Below, piece after piece: positions 6,606-16,705 of a DNA stretch of 44,022 nt. Origin of the DNA: Chitinophagaceae bacterium (GTDB taxonomy: Bacteria > Bacteroidota > Bacteroidia > Chitinophagales > Chitinophagaceae); NCBI GenBank assembly GCA_014379965.1, contig JACMKU010000044.1, positions 1-44,022 of the forward strand, written 5' to 3'. Numbering within the stretch: position 1 is the first letter of the stretch; each line of letters opens with the position of its first letter. The notes under the pieces were generated by a model. The model worked only from the letters and a program-made list of their open reading frames with translations. It searched no databases and was not told where the DNA came from. The position numbers were made by a program, and so were the translations under genes.

Positions 6606-9600
6606 TTAATTGAAGATATATCTCAGGCCGAACTGGGCAAAATAAGTAGAAGTCACACTCACGTTATCCCTGAACGTACTTGTAACGATCTGGTTGTTGG
6701 CAGTTGCTAACCTAAACGTCGGTACAACAGTTCCACCAGGGATCAGAGCCGTAGGGTTCTGAGGAACCAGGATTGAACCAGCATTAAGACTCTTCACCTT
6801 GCTCCAGTTTGAGTTCAACAGGTTGCCGAAGTTGAAGATGTCGAGCGTGAATTGAAGCGTGTTGCGATACTTGCCTGATTTCACGAAGATGTCCTGCATG
6901 AACTTAAAGTCTACCTGGTTGCGCCATGGGTACTGGCCGCCATTTCTTTCTGCGTACTGACCCCTGTGTTTGCTCAGGTATTTGTCTTGTGTAATGTAAT
7001 TCTCGAACAACTGAGCTTGCTCTGCGGCTGAGTAAACGACGCCATTAATGCTGGCACTAGGTACAAAGGTGATCTCTGAGGCATTGCGTGCATCCTTGGG
7101 AATGTAGATCAAATCGTTGTTATTAACGCCATCCCTGTTGAAGTCTGCGCCATATACATACGAGAACCTGCCATCGATCGAACCTTGATACAGGAACGAA
7201 ACGGTTGTCGCGAGATGTTTTAGATATTCTTTACGATAAGAAAGAGAAGCGATGATCCTGTCTGGTACTACGTATTGTGAATAGGAAAGGGCAGGAGTGT
7301 TCAGACCATAGACATTCGGCGTGTTCTGGTACGCTCCAAGGGGTTGGTCGCCACCGCCATCATGCAGGTTAGATGCGAATGACTTGGTGTAAGCGATTGA
7401 TGCAAACAGGCCTTTGCTGAATGGTTTCTCTATTCGGAATGTGAATGAAGCATAGTAACCCTTATTCTGGTTGTCGATGATAACTGGGGTGAAGGAGGTG
7501 TTGCCGTTAGTTGTTGGAACACCTGCAGGATTCAAAGTGTTTATGAACCTTGTTTGGACTGTAGAACCATACACGGGTCTGTTATCCGGATAACCTGCCA
7601 CATTAAGGGGCACTGGCTTGATATAATTGGGGCTTCTGAAAAATGCCGTATTGATATCCTTATTATAGATTCCTTCGAAAGTTGCTATCATTCCCCAGGG
7701 CAATCTCTTATCAATAGCCAGGCTCGTCTTCCATGACTGTGGATTCTTGAAGTCGCCATCAAGTGCCGAGACAGACTGCGGAACAACGGTACCCGCTACC
7801 GGTACAGTTGCAGGACGGTATGCATTCGGATTGGGGTTGAAAGGTCCTGGAGGCGGAGCACCGCTTAAAGATCCTGTCGAAGTGTACATATTCCATGCTT
7901 GTGTTACCTGGATCATACCGTTGTCACCTGACTGGCTCACGATCCAAACGAATGGAATCTTACCAGTGAATACTCCTGTACCACCACGAAGCTGCATAGA
8001 ACGATCACCATAAACATCCCAGTTAAATGCGAAACGTGGCGACCACATTACTTTCTTCTCAGGAAGATTGCCTGTGTTCACCTTTTCCCCGTTTTCGAAA
8101 TTCATATTCAGCACCAGCGGATGCGTGATGATCTGTGGCACTCCTGGATAAGTAGGAAGATCTAATCTTAAACCGAATGTCAACCTCAGGTCTTTATTGA
8201 TCGATATTTCATCCTGCCCGTAAACTGAATACTGCCTGAACTTAAAGGCGGAAACAGCTGGAGCGAAATTGGGTTGTAATGAATAAGTAAGCGCGAAATC
8301 CGTAGGGAGTTTGCGATTGGCAGGATTTGGATCCAATGCACTGGCAAAATCAGCCCATGATGCAAAACGATAGTAGCTGGTAGCGAAACGCTGGAATCCG
8401 TTGATGGTCTCGCTCTGGTCGAACTGGAAGCCTACTGTCCAACTGTGCTTGCCTGTCCTCCAGCTTAAGTTGTCTACGAAAGAATACATCTTCACCTCAC
8501 GAAGGTTACCGAAACTGAAAGGCTCATATCCAAATGATGTATAAGGAACGCCTACGTTAGAGCCGGCCTGTGTAGCTACGCCATTTCCGCTGCTCATGAT
8601 GTCGACGAATGGGAAGATTTCACTATCAGTCTTGCGGGAATCGTTTTGATTGGTAAATGTTCCGCGAAGGGTGTTTGCGAATTTTCCAAAATTTGAATTC
8701 AACTCAGCCGCTGCTGAATAGAAGTTTGCTCCCTGGTAGTAGTTAGAGTTTTTGAACCAGAGCGCTGTAATGTCTGTACGCGTACCAGTAGCGCCTGCTA
8801 CTGATCCAGCTCCGCCAACAGAAGTACTTGGAGGATTGGGCTCTCCGCCTTCTACCTGGCTATAGCGAATATTGAAACGGTGTTTATCACTGATGTTCCA
8901 ATCGATACGACCCATGATCTTCGTCCTGGCGATATCCGGAACATAACCATCAAACGGACCTGTTACGTAATCGTAGTTGTCAAAAAGGTATTGACGAATG
9001 TAGTTCAGTGAATCCGCGGTTGGCCGCGCTATGTTAGTTGTGCTTCCGAAAGGAGCCGTTGGCGTGGAAGCGAACCTGTTTTGAATGCTCTTTGGTTGCT
9101 GCTCGTCTTCGTAGTTGAAGAAGAAAAATAATTTGTTGCGAATGATCGGACCTCCCACGCTAAAACCAAACTGGTCAAACTCTTCCACGGGGCGAGCGAA
9201 GGTCGTTTTACCAACCTGATCACCCCTCTGCTTTTCCGTACGGAAATACTTATAAGCCGTACCATAGAAGTTATTCGTACCCGCACGAGTTACCGCGTTG
9301 ATTGCGCTTCCGATGAAGCCAGTCTGGCGAATATCGAAAGGAGTAAGGCTTACTGATATTTCTTCGATCGCGTCTACTGATATTGGGGATCCACCAGCAG
9401 GAAGGTTTGTTCCAATACCGAAGCTGTTATTGAAGTCGGCCCCATCGATCGTGAAGTTATTCTGCCTGTAGTTACCACCTCCGATTGCTGCTCCGTTTGA
9501 TTGAGGAGTCGCACGGGTAAAGTCATTTAGGTTACGTGTTACAGTCGGCAATTGTTGAATCTGGCGAAGACCAATGTTCGTCACCGAACCAGTGCGGTTT

Positions 9601-9995
9601 GGATTCAAAATGGTATTCCTGCGACCTGTTGTGGCTACAACTACGGTCTCTAGCGTGCCTGCAGTGCTCTTCAGTTGACTGCTTAAAAGGAAAGATTCAG
9701 CCAGTTTAAGGTAAACCTCTTCAAGTTTATCGGTTTCAAACCCTACAAAGCTGATCTCGATCCTATAGGGACCGCCCACCCGCATATTCTGAATGTTTAC
9801 CTGTCCGCCGCCCTTTGAAATAGTGACATATCTGGTTCCGGAGGGCAAGTGTGTTGCAGTGACAGTCGCACCAACCAGCGGTTCATTATTAGCCCCGGAT
9901 ACTGTTCCCGCAAGACTTGAAGTAGTAACCTGGCCCATCATCATGAGGGGAAATGCCAGGAATAAAGCAATTACCGGGATAATTCTCTTAAGCAT
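6606..9995 (-). CDS. Oar-like TonB-dependent outer-membrane receptor
   Basis: The 1129-residue protein starts with a signal peptide (about residues 1-21). A carboxypeptidase-regulatory-like/CNA-B domain follows (SSLAGTVSGANNEPLVGATVTA), then a TonB plug (LNDFTRATPQ, GGGNYRQNNFTIDGADFNNSFG, SALDGDFK further on), and a long beta barrel. It ends in the aromatic motif LRYIFN typical of barrel assembly. The build matches Oar-like receptors rather than SusC, and no SusD gene lies nearby, so it is not a standard glycan-utilisation locus. The ligand is unknown. A good promoter lies at 10039-10068. Confidence 0.9.
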   Translation of the reverse strand: MLKRIIPVIALFLAFPLMMMGQVTTSSLAGTVSGANNEPLVGATVTATHLPSGTRYVTISKGGGQVNIQNMRVGGPYRIEISFVGFETDKLEEVYLKLAESFLLSSQLKSTAGTLETVVVATTGRRNTILNPNRTGSVTNIGLRQIQQLPTVTRNLNDFTRATPQSNGAAIGGGNYRQNNFTIDGADFNNSFGIGTNLPAGGSPISVDAIEEISVSLTPFDIRQTGFIGSAINAVTRAGTNNFYGTAYKYFRTEKQRGDQVGKTTFARPVEEFDQFGFSVGGPIIRNKLFFFFNYEDEQQPKSIQNRFASTPTAPFGSTTNIARPTADSLNYIRQYLFDNYDYVTGPFDGYVPDIARTKIMGRIDWNISDKHRFNIRYSQVEGGEPNPPSTSVGGAGSVAGATGTRTDITALWFKNSNYYQGANFYSAAAELNSNFGKFANTLRGTFTNQNDSRKTDSEIFPFVDIMSSGNGVATQAGSNVGVPYTSFGYEPFSFGNLREVKMYSFVDNLSWRTGKHSWTVGFQFDQSETINGFQRFATSYYRFASWADFASALDPNPANRKLPTDFALTYSLQPNFAPAVSAFKFRQYSVYGQDEISINKDLRLTFGLRLDLPTYPGVPQIITHPLVLNMNFENGEKVNTGNLPEKKVMWSPRFAFNWDVYGDRSMQLRGGTGVFTGKIPFVWIVSQSGDNGMIQVTQAWNMYTSTGSLSGAPPPGPFNPNPNAYRPATVPVAGTVVPQSVSALDGDFKNPQSWKTSLAIDKRLPWGMIATFEGIYNKDINTAFFRSPNYIKPVPLNVAGYPDNRPVYGSTVQTRFINTLNPAGVPTTNGNTSFTPVIIDNQNKGYYASFTFRIEKPFSKGLFASIAYTKSFASNLHDGGGDQPLGAYQNTPNVYGLNTPALSYSQYVVPDRIIASLSYRKEYLKHLATTVSFLYQGSIDGRFSYVYGADFNRDGVNNNDLIYIPKDARNASEITFVPSASINGVVYSAAEQAQLFENYITQDKYLSKHRGQYAERNGGQYPWRNQVDFKFMQDIFVKSGKYRNTLQFTLDIFNFGNLLNSNWSKVKSLNAGSILVPQNPTALIPGGTVVPTFRLATANNQIVTSTFRDNVSVTSTYFAQFGLRYIFN

Positions 9996-10038
9996 ATTAG
10001 TTTGTTTTCTGAATTAAGTGCAAAGAAAGGGAATATTC

Positions 10039-10068
10039 CAAAAATAAATATAGACAAATATTAACAAA
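10039..10068 (-). promoter_or_regulatory. Bacteroidota-type promoter for the TonB receptor
   Basis: On the minus strand TTTG (10068-10065), an 18-nt spacer and TATTTTTG (10046-10039) match the consensus. The ATG at 9995 gives a leader of roughly 40 nt. Confidence 0.65.
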
Positions 10069-10160
10069 TCATGATTGCAGGAAACCCTTGATAAAAGACA
10101 GATCGGCGCACATCTTTGCTGCGTTGCCCAAGGCAACCTTTACCTAGTTTTATTTGTTTC

Positions 10161-10168
10161 TATCTTTG
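10161..10168 (+). promoter_or_regulatory. TAnnTTTG box for ribBA
   Basis: TATCTTTG lies 17 nt before the ribBA ATG. The matching -33 element is weak. The leader after it is too short to hold an FMN riboswitch. Confidence 0.55.
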
Positions 10169-10185
10169 TATAAATTATTAATAAC

Positions 10186-11388
10186 ATGTTCGATTCGATT
10201 GAGGATGCCATCCAGGATATCCGTGACGGAAAATTGGTGATCGTTGTTGATGACGAAGACCGCGAAAATGAGGGAGATTTCATTGCCGCGGCGGCGAGCA
10301 TTACGCCCGAAGTCGTCAACTTCATGACCAAACATGGACGGGGTCTGATCTGCGTCCCACTCCCCGAAGAAAGATGCTCGGAACTCGCATTAGACCTGAT
10401 GGTCAACAACAATACCGCACTCCACGAAACAGCATTTACTGTATCAGTCGACCTGCTTGGGCATGGCTGCACAACCGGCATTTCTGCCCACGATAGGGCC
10501 AAGACCATTAAAGCGCTCATCGATTATAGAACCGTGCCGGGTGATCTCGGGAGGCCGGGACATATATTTCCGCTTCGCTCAAAAAAGGGCGGAGTTCTCC
10601 GCCGTGCGGGCCATACGGAAGCAACGACCGATCTCGCACGACTCGCCGGGTTTCCTCCTCCATATGGAGGTGTGCTTGTGGAGATTATGAATGATGACGG
10701 CAGCATGGCGAGGCTGCCACAATTGATTGAAGTAGCCAAAAAATTCGACTTCAAACTCATTTCCATCAAGGATCTCATTGAATATCGTCTTAAGAGGGAT
10801 TCACTGATCGAAGAGATTGTGCGGGTTGATATGCCAACCAAATATGGCGACTTCAAGCTTATCGCTTTCAGCGAGAAAAACTCTACTAATGAACACCTTG
10901 CACTTATAAAAGGGGATTGGGAAAAAGATGAGCCTGTATTGGTTCGCGTTCACTCATCCTGCTTTACTGGCGACATTTTAGGCTCCCTGCGTTGTGACTG
11001 TGGCGACCAATTGCACAGGGCTATGCAGATGGTGCACCAGGAGGGTAAAGGTGCCATACTATATATGAACCAGGAGGGCAGGGGTATCGGTCTCCTCAAC
11101 AAACTGAGAGCTTACCGCCTTCAGGAAGAAGGAATGGATACAGTGGAAGCCAATCTTCACCTTGGTTTCCAGACCGACCAGCGGGATTATGGTGTAGGTG
11201 CCCAAATGCTTCGTCACCTTGGAATAAACAAACTGAAGCTAATGAGCAACAATCCCAAGAAACGTGTCGGCCTCATCGGCTACGGCCTTGAGATCGTCGA
11301 AAATGTTCCTATTGTCATCCAGTCAAACCCCCACAATGAACGCTATTTGCAAACGAAGAGGGATAAGTTGGGGCATGATTCCGTATAG
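10186..11388 (+). CDS. ribBA: Bifunctional DHBP synthase / GTP cyclohydrolase II
   Basis: The 400-residue fusion makes both starting branches of riboflavin synthesis. The N-terminal half (to about residue 200) is 3,4-dihydroxy-2-butanone 4-phosphate synthase, with [11 protein letters not shown] at 22-32 and [13 protein letters not shown]. The C-terminal half is GTP cyclohydrolase II, with the zinc cysteines in [14 protein letters not shown] and the NQEGRGIGL loop. The length is normal for the fusion. It stands alone, with a TATCTTTG box upstream and the CTAGTGG inverted repeat beginning right after the stop. Confidence 0.96.
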   Translation: MFDSIEDAIQDIRDGKLVIVVDDEDRENEGDFIAAAASITPEVVNFMTKHGRGLICVPLPEERCSELALDLMVNNNTALHETAFTVSVDLLGHGCTTGISAHDRAKTIKALIDYRTVPGDLGRPGHIFPLRSKKGGVLRRAGHTEATTDLARLAGFPPPYGGVLVEIMNDDGSMARLPQLIEVAKKFDFKLISIKDLIEYRLKRDSLIEEIVRVDMPTKYGDFKLIAFSEKNSTNEHLALIKGDWEKDEPVLVRVHSSCFTGDILGSLRCDCGDQLHRAMQMVHQEGKGAILYMNQEGRGIGLLNKLRAYRLQEEGMDTVEANLHLGFQTDQRDYGVGAQMLRHLGINKLKLMSNNPKKRVGLIGYGLEIVENVPIVIQSNPHNERYLQTKRDKLGHDSV

Positions 11389-11634
11389 AAGCTAGAGGCT
11401 AGTATAAGGGGCTAGTAGGAAGTAGCTAGTGGCTAGTGGGGACTTAAACTCGTTAGTTCATGTGCTGTATCATAACAATCTTTGTCTCCACTGTAAATTA
11501 TTATAGCAATAGGTAAACGTGATTGCCGTGAATCGAGAATCTAAATTCGAGGTTAATGACAGGTACGCGAGGGCATATGAAGTAACGAGTTTAAGTCCCC
11601 ACTAGCCACTTCCCACTAGCCTTTAATACTAACC
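11389..11634. repeat. Long inverted repeat (GGCTAGT heptamers) between ribBA and tamB
   Basis: Heptamers related to GGCTAGT start immediately after the ribBA stop. The arm 11397-11455 is an inverse copy of 11583-11634; the inner 26 bp (TGGCTAGTGGGGACTTAAAC and on) match perfectly. The arms differ by a 7-bp unit present only on the left, as expected for slippage of one repeat unit. The loop is 127 nt and shows no gene. The element ends a few bases before the stop of the convergent TamB gene. Confidence 0.88.
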
Positions 11635-11638
11635 ACAC

Positions 11639-14600
11639 TCAATTTCCAATTCCGGGCGCCGGTCCAACCGTTTTAATCGTGTCAGTATTCGCTGGTGGTG
11701 GTTGCAGCTGCTTCGGCACCTGCTTTGATTTCTTTGGCCTGCCTCCCCTTAGAAGTTCGCCTACCGTGTCAAATTCCCTTCGATAGGCAATGCTCGCACC
11801 GGAACGTTTGTTGCGGGCGGCACCTGTGGAGTTGCTCGTCAGGTAATCGAGATTTTGTCTGTAGAAGAAACTCGCCCGGATGGTTCCGCTCGGATTGATG
11901 AGCCATTCCGCAGTAACATCGGGTAAGAACTGTACGTTTTGTTGAATAGTTGATTGAAGCGGCACGTCCAAAGTGCTTCCAAGAGTAAGGATGAAGCGAT
12001 CCTTGAAGAGCGAGATAGGAACATTCACATTCACATTTCCCTGGTTAAATCCGAAGCCGGAGTTTGTCTGATCACTCAACAAATTACGATTGTATACCGA
12101 ACCGCTAATGTTTACTGTTACATTATCCGTCTTGAGGATCTTCGCCAGCTCGCTGTTGAGCTTGCGATTGATCTCGTTGAAGAACAAACCCGATATACTC
12201 GAGATAGTGCTATTCGTAAACTCCCCCAATGCAGAGCCTAACCCATTAGCCGAACTATTTTCCGGTGGAGCAAAACTATTGAACACGATCAAATAGGTTA
12301 CCTGCCGATTGATTTCGTTATCGTTATTCTCCATCTGCTGGATATTAGAGGCAACTTCGAAATTATTCTTCGTGATACTATTTGGTGGAAAGTCGAGCGC
12401 GAATTTAAACTTAGGCTTGAACAGCTCGCCTGTAAGATTTACCACTACGAATACATCTTCTCTCTGTCTTGCGAACGATTGATCGATATACTGGGCAGAT
12501 GCGAGAGGAGCGAAGCTTACGTTGACGGCTGTATAGGTAGCTTCGAAGTTGATCTGCGCATCGTAAGGATCACCAGTCCATGAAATATAGTTATCGGCTC
12601 CACTGCGTAACTTAAATGGTTTCTTGAAGAATGACTGGAAGGTAAACAGGTAGTCACCTTCCTCGATGTCATACTTGCCGCGTATACTAAGTGGCTCATT
12701 CGTTCCGGATCGTATACGCAACGAGCCTGAACCTTTACCCTTGATCTCGTCACCTGTAAGATCATCCAATACAACTCTCACGGTAACTTTCGGATTGGCA
12801 GTCACGTCGACATCGTAGGTGATGTTCGAGCTACTGGCAACAAATGCGGAATCGACCATTTCCCTACCGTATTTCCTTTCTACAAGGAAATCGGCGATAC
12901 CTGACTCCCGGTTTTCGGAAGATGGAATAGTGATCGTACTGCTATCTGTAGACGATGCAATAGCATCGATCTTCATATACATTTCAGATTGGGGCCCGGA
13001 CAATGAAAACGAACCCGTCCCTCTTACTCTACCATAAAACTGCTTGTTATCCTTATAACTTGTATTGAGTAATAATATCGGCCGGTTGTTTAAAGGGTCG
13101 AGCGTTCCAGGTTTCCGGGTCGATACTGTGAGGTCATAGAACATATCGCGAAACGAGGTATGTTCAATGCCACCACTGAGGTAAATTGGATTGCCGGAGA
13201 CTGGATCCGTCAAAACAATTCCATCGAGTTTGATCTCATTGGCCTTCATCTCAATGTCAGTGTCCTGTATCTCGTAAAAACATTGGGTGAAGTTGACTTT
13301 TAATCCCGCATCTTTTACTCGACCTTTCCCTACTACCTCGAGGCTAGTGAATTCACCGAGCAGGTCGAAGTCGCCGGTTACATAACCCTGGATATCTGAG
13401 AAAAGATTTCCGAGAAAACGTTGCAGGATACTCAATTGAAAGTTCTTTGCTTTAAGCGCTATCTTATTTTCATTGCTACGTGCTTTGTCGAAATAGAGAT
13501 CAATGTCGGCCGCGAGATTGTTTTCCTGGTTGAGCGTGTTAACTTTTCCAGTCAGCCTTTTCGTTTTATTCTCATATAAGATATTCGTAATCCTCGTGTC
13601 GCCGATCGAATCATTGTCTAACCTGAACCCTTGCGCCATTATCTCATCGGCAGTGATCACCAGGTTATTCATTGGGTCTTCTACCAGTATGTTGCCGGAA
13701 ATAAGACCTTCGAGTCGGCTCTTCGGTGCAAAGAATGGAGAGAAGTCTCCGAGATTGACCGTCTTCAAATCTACTACGAGATCGTTCCAGTCACCAAACT
13801 CGGAAAGTTTTGTCCTGACCCTGATCTCCTGGTTGCTCTCCCTTAATACCAACTGTCCACTAGCAGGAACGTTTCTTCTAAACTCGAGTTCTCCATTGTC
13901 GTCGATCGTCCATGTTTTTCCATTGACTATGAAATTGGAAGGATCGAATTCAATCCTCACTCCATTGTCATAGGTGAGTACCATAGCGTTTAAGCTAGCT
14001 TTATTGATTGCCTGGTTGGCACCAGTAAATAGGCTTACCTGCGACGAATCATTCCTCGCATTGATTTGGAAAATCGCAAGCGGTATATTGAGGCTATCGC
14101 TGATGTTGATGTTTGATGCACTCCCTGACAAGGAGAGGCTATCGCGCGTACCTTTCGCGGCCAATTTTACATTATCGAAATTATAGCTCTTGATCTTGAA
14201 CTGGGGCACATCAGCGTCGAGGACGAGCTCATTATTATTCGTATTAAGGCGGCCAGCTATGTGGCTATTGTTAAAACCGGATAGCGTACTATCCATGAGC
14301 TTCACATATTCGTCAATATAAAGCGTGTTAATCTCGAAGGCGAATGATTGATTCTCTGGCATTCGTCGTGGGGGCTTGATGTACGCAGGATAATATCTGT
14401 TTAACATCAGCTTGAACGCGTCGGGTAAGTCGCGAATAGCAAATTCTCCGGTGATCGATGCGTCGAATTCGTTCGAACGGACCTTCAATGTCTTTATACC
14501 GTTGCTATATTCGGAAGACAGGATCAGCGAGTCGAATGGGAGAGGCACACCATTGCGGGAAAGCGAGGCCTCGGAGATATTCGCATAACCCAGGAAATTA

Positions 14601-16516
14601 TCGATGTTGTCTCCGGTAAAGTCCAATTTGAACTTTCCTGTGAAACTGATATCGTCATTCGTGAGATTGAGTTTCTTAAGGTTTGCTTTCCTGGCATCAG
14701 CGATAAAATTGAATACGGGAACTTTGCTATTGAAGTCGATCAATCCATTTAGCGTGAGTTCCGCCTCGGGGTCGTTTATCGAAGCCACGCCGTCGAACAA
14801 TTTCTTATCAAGCTTTCCTTTCACTGTGATGTTGCTATATCGGTAGTCTTTGAATTCTACGAAGCGGATCTTTCCATCTATGTCAGCCTTGCGCGATGAT
14901 TCACTGAACCCCCTTCCTTTTAACGATCCATTCATCGAAATCGATCCAATCCTGGGATCTCCAAGAAAAGTTCCCAGGCGAAACAGGTCAGTTGATATCG
15001 TTCCGGAGTAAACAGGTTCCTGGCCGGCAGGCAGTTTCATATTCAGGTCACTTTTCACGGTGCCTAGATTAGTCTGCACGGTTCCATAGGTCACGAAGTC
15101 ACGGATAAATCCCGTAAAGCTTCCTGTAAAGCGAATGAACTGAAGCTTTCGTAAGTCAGGTTTATCCACTTTCCTAATCGCGGGAACGAACGTAGCTGCG
15201 TCCGCGTAAGTAGTTCTAAAATCATTAGCCTTGAAATCGATGAATGTCCGGGTTATATCGGGGAGTCCGGTGAGACTGATGTCTCCATTGAGCGAAGTGT
15301 TGTTGCCAGCCTTGATCACCATGTCTTTGCCGATCAGGTCGTCGACGGTCCCTCTCACATTTCCCCTAAGATTTATCTTCTTCTTCCATGTTTTCATTGC
15401 TGGAGCGAAGTAGGCGATGTCATCACTATCTATTTCGGAGTTTTCGAAGTGCGCCTGCATTTTCACTTTGTGAATATAATCGCCCATGTCACTGAAGTCA
15501 GCATAACTCATGCGGTAAAAATTCCGGATCACGCTATTGTTGGTCTGTAATAAAAAGTCATCAAAGGCCATCTCGTTTGGCGTCATCTTCATGTTAGCCG
15601 CAAGCTTCTTTATCTCAAACCCACTTCGCTCTTTCGTACGCAGGTCTATTGTTGCCGTAATGGTGTCTTTTTCCCAGATGAGATTCTTGAATGAGCCCGT
15701 GATATCGCTGAACGCAACGTGTTTCCCATCGAAGCCGGTCAATATAGGCCCGGTCGATTCTTTATCGTCCTTAAACAAGCCATTAGTAATATCTAGCTTA
15801 TTCAACTTGATCACCCAGCCATCCGTATTCCACTTGAGGAGTGAGTCGACCGGTTTGGGAAATTCGGCGCGAACGACAGTAGGTCGTTTTCCGGAATAGC
15901 TGAATTGTTGAAAAACTGGATTCACCAGCGTGAGCGCGTTGATGGTTATCAGCCGCCGCGAGAAATTAAGGTCTTTCGCATCCAAAGAGAGTGAGCCTAT
16001 AGATGCCACGATATTCTTTCCAATCCATGCATCTTTCTGGTTAAAATTTACATTCTTAAGGTCGACCTCTCTGAGGCTAAACTCGATACCGCCTTTCTTC
16101 TTTTTAGTTGATCCGGGAGTCGTGAAGTAATCCATGATGAACTGGTGGTTCCAAATGGAATCACTTCGTTGCATATTAATGATTGCGTCTTCCAACCCAA
16201 TATATTTCAGCTCGACATTTTTTTTCAGAAAGAACCAATCGGTGATCCGCACGTTTACCTGGCCGGCATAAAGGAGAGTATCATGCAGTCTGTCCTCGAT
16301 CAGGACACCTTCGAGATGCATCTTATTGAACAGAGAAAAGCTGACGCCTTTGATCTCTACTTTAGTCTGAAGATCCGTGGATAGGCGACTCATTACCTGC
16401 CGGGCAGTCCAGTGCTGTCCCCCGGGTGTTTGAATAAATATCCACAATGCTATGATGAGAAACAGCAATGAAAGGAAAAACCACAGTAGTATTTTTTTGA
16501 ATTTCCTCAGGTTCAG
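11639..16516 (-). CDS. TamB-like translocation/assembly module protein
   Basis: This giant protein (about 1,620 residues) has one N-terminal membrane anchor, a very long beta-rich middle built like AsmA/TamB repeats, and a C-terminal DUF490 domain (LKTDNVTVNISG, then NVNVPISLFKDRFILTLG). Such proteins span the periplasm and are linked to outer-membrane assembly or lipid transport. The start is unusual: the frame has no ATG near its beginning. TTG at 16468 would cut the anchor in half; CTG at 16516 or 16510 gives the expected LRKFKKILLWFF opening. I extend it to CTG 16516, right after an in-frame TAG. Confidence 0.8.
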   Translation of the reverse strand: MNLRKFKKILLWFFLSLLFLIIALWIFIQTPGGQHWTARQVMSRLSTDLQTKVEIKGVSFSLFNKMHLEGVLIEDRLHDTLLYAGQVNVRITDWFFLKKNVELKYIGLEDAIINMQRSDSIWNHQFIMDYFTTPGSTKKKKGGIEFSLREVDLKNVNFNQKDAWIGKNIVASIGSLSLDAKDLNFSRRLITINALTLVNPVFQQFSYSGKRPTVVRAEFPKPVDSLLKWNTDGWVIKLNKLDITNGLFKDDKESTGPILTGFDGKHVAFSDITGSFKNLIWEKDTITATIDLRTKERSGFEIKKLAANMKMTPNEMAFDDFLLQTNNSVIRNFYRMSYADFSDMGDYIHKVKMQAHFENSEIDSDDIAYFAPAMKTWKKKINLRGNVRGTVDDLIGKDMVIKAGNNTSLNGDISLTGLPDITRTFIDFKANDFRTTYADAATFVPAIRKVDKPDLRKLQFIRFTGSFTGFIRDFVTYGTVQTNLGTVKSDLNMKLPAGQEPVYSGTISTDLFRLGTFLGDPRIGSISMNGSLKGRGFSESSRKADIDGKIRFVEFKDYRYSNITVKGKLDKKLFDGVASINDPEAELTLNGLIDFNSKVPVFNFIADARKANLKKLNLTNDDISFTGKFKLDFTGDNIDNFLGYANISEASLSRNGVPLPFDSLILSSEYSNGIKTLKVRSNEFDASITGEFAIRDLPDAFKLMLNRYYPAYIKPPRRMPENQSFAFEINTLYIDEYVKLMDSTLSGFNNSHIAGRLNTNNNELVLDADVPQFKIKSYNFDNVKLAAKGTRDSLSLSGSASNINISDSLNIPLAIFQINARNDSSQVSLFTGANQAINKASLNAMVLTYDNGVRIEFDPSNFIVNGKTWTIDDNGELEFRRNVPASGQLVLRESNQEIRVRTKLSEFGDWNDLVVDLKTVNLGDFSPFFAPKSRLEGLISGNILVEDPMNNLVITADEIMAQGFRLDNDSIGDTRITNILYENKTKRLTGKVNTLNQENNLAADIDLYFDKARSNENKIALKAKNFQLSILQRFLGNLFSDIQGYVTGDFDLLGEFTSLEVVGKGRVKDAGLKVNFTQCFYEIQDTDIEMKANEIKLDGIVLTDPVSGNPIYLSGGIEHTSFRDMFYDLTVSTRKPGTLDPLNNRPILLLNTSYKDNKQFYGRVRGTGSFSLSGPQSEMYMKIDAIASSTDSSTITIPSSENRESGIADFLVERKYGREMVDSAFVASSSNITYDVDVTANPKVTVRVVLDDLTGDEIKGKGSGSLRIRSGTNEPLSIRGKYDIEEGDYLFTFQSFFKKPFKLRSGADNYISWTGDPYDAQINFEATYTAVNVSFAPLASAQYIDQSFARQREDVFVVVNLTGELFKPKFKFALDFPPNSITKNNFEVASNIQQMENNDNEINRQVTYLIVFNSFAPPENSSANGLGSALGEFTNSTISSISGLFFNEINRKLNSELAKILKTDNVTVNISGSVYNRNLLSDQTNSGFGFNQGNVNVNVPISLFKDRFILTLGSTLDVPLQSTIQQNVQFLPDVTAEWLINPSGTIRASFFYRQNLDYLTSNSTGAARNKRSGASIAYRREFDTVGELLRGGRPKKSKQVPKQLQPPPANTDTIKTVGPAPGIGN

Positions 16517-16705
16517 CTATTTAGTTGTAAAAGTAGAGAGAATTGCCCGCTTTGCGCAAAATCAATACCAAGGTCGTGTTAAACCTTGCCGCTACGGGAG
16601 ATATCGTAAAAATTCATGAGATAATGAGGCTTTTGCCGCATCTGCTCCACACGGGAATTCAATCACAGGACATCCCATTATTGTAAATTGCTCAAAATTC
16701 CCAAC

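Noticed and set aside
6606..9995. A SusC-type polysaccharide utilisation locus
   Set aside because: There is no SusD gene or glycan enzyme nearby; the receptor is Oar-like.
10069..10185. FMN riboswitch upstream of ribBA
   Set aside because: The leader after the TAnnTTTG box is too short and the conserved RFN segments are absent; only a short GTTGCC/GGCAAC pair is seen further upstream.
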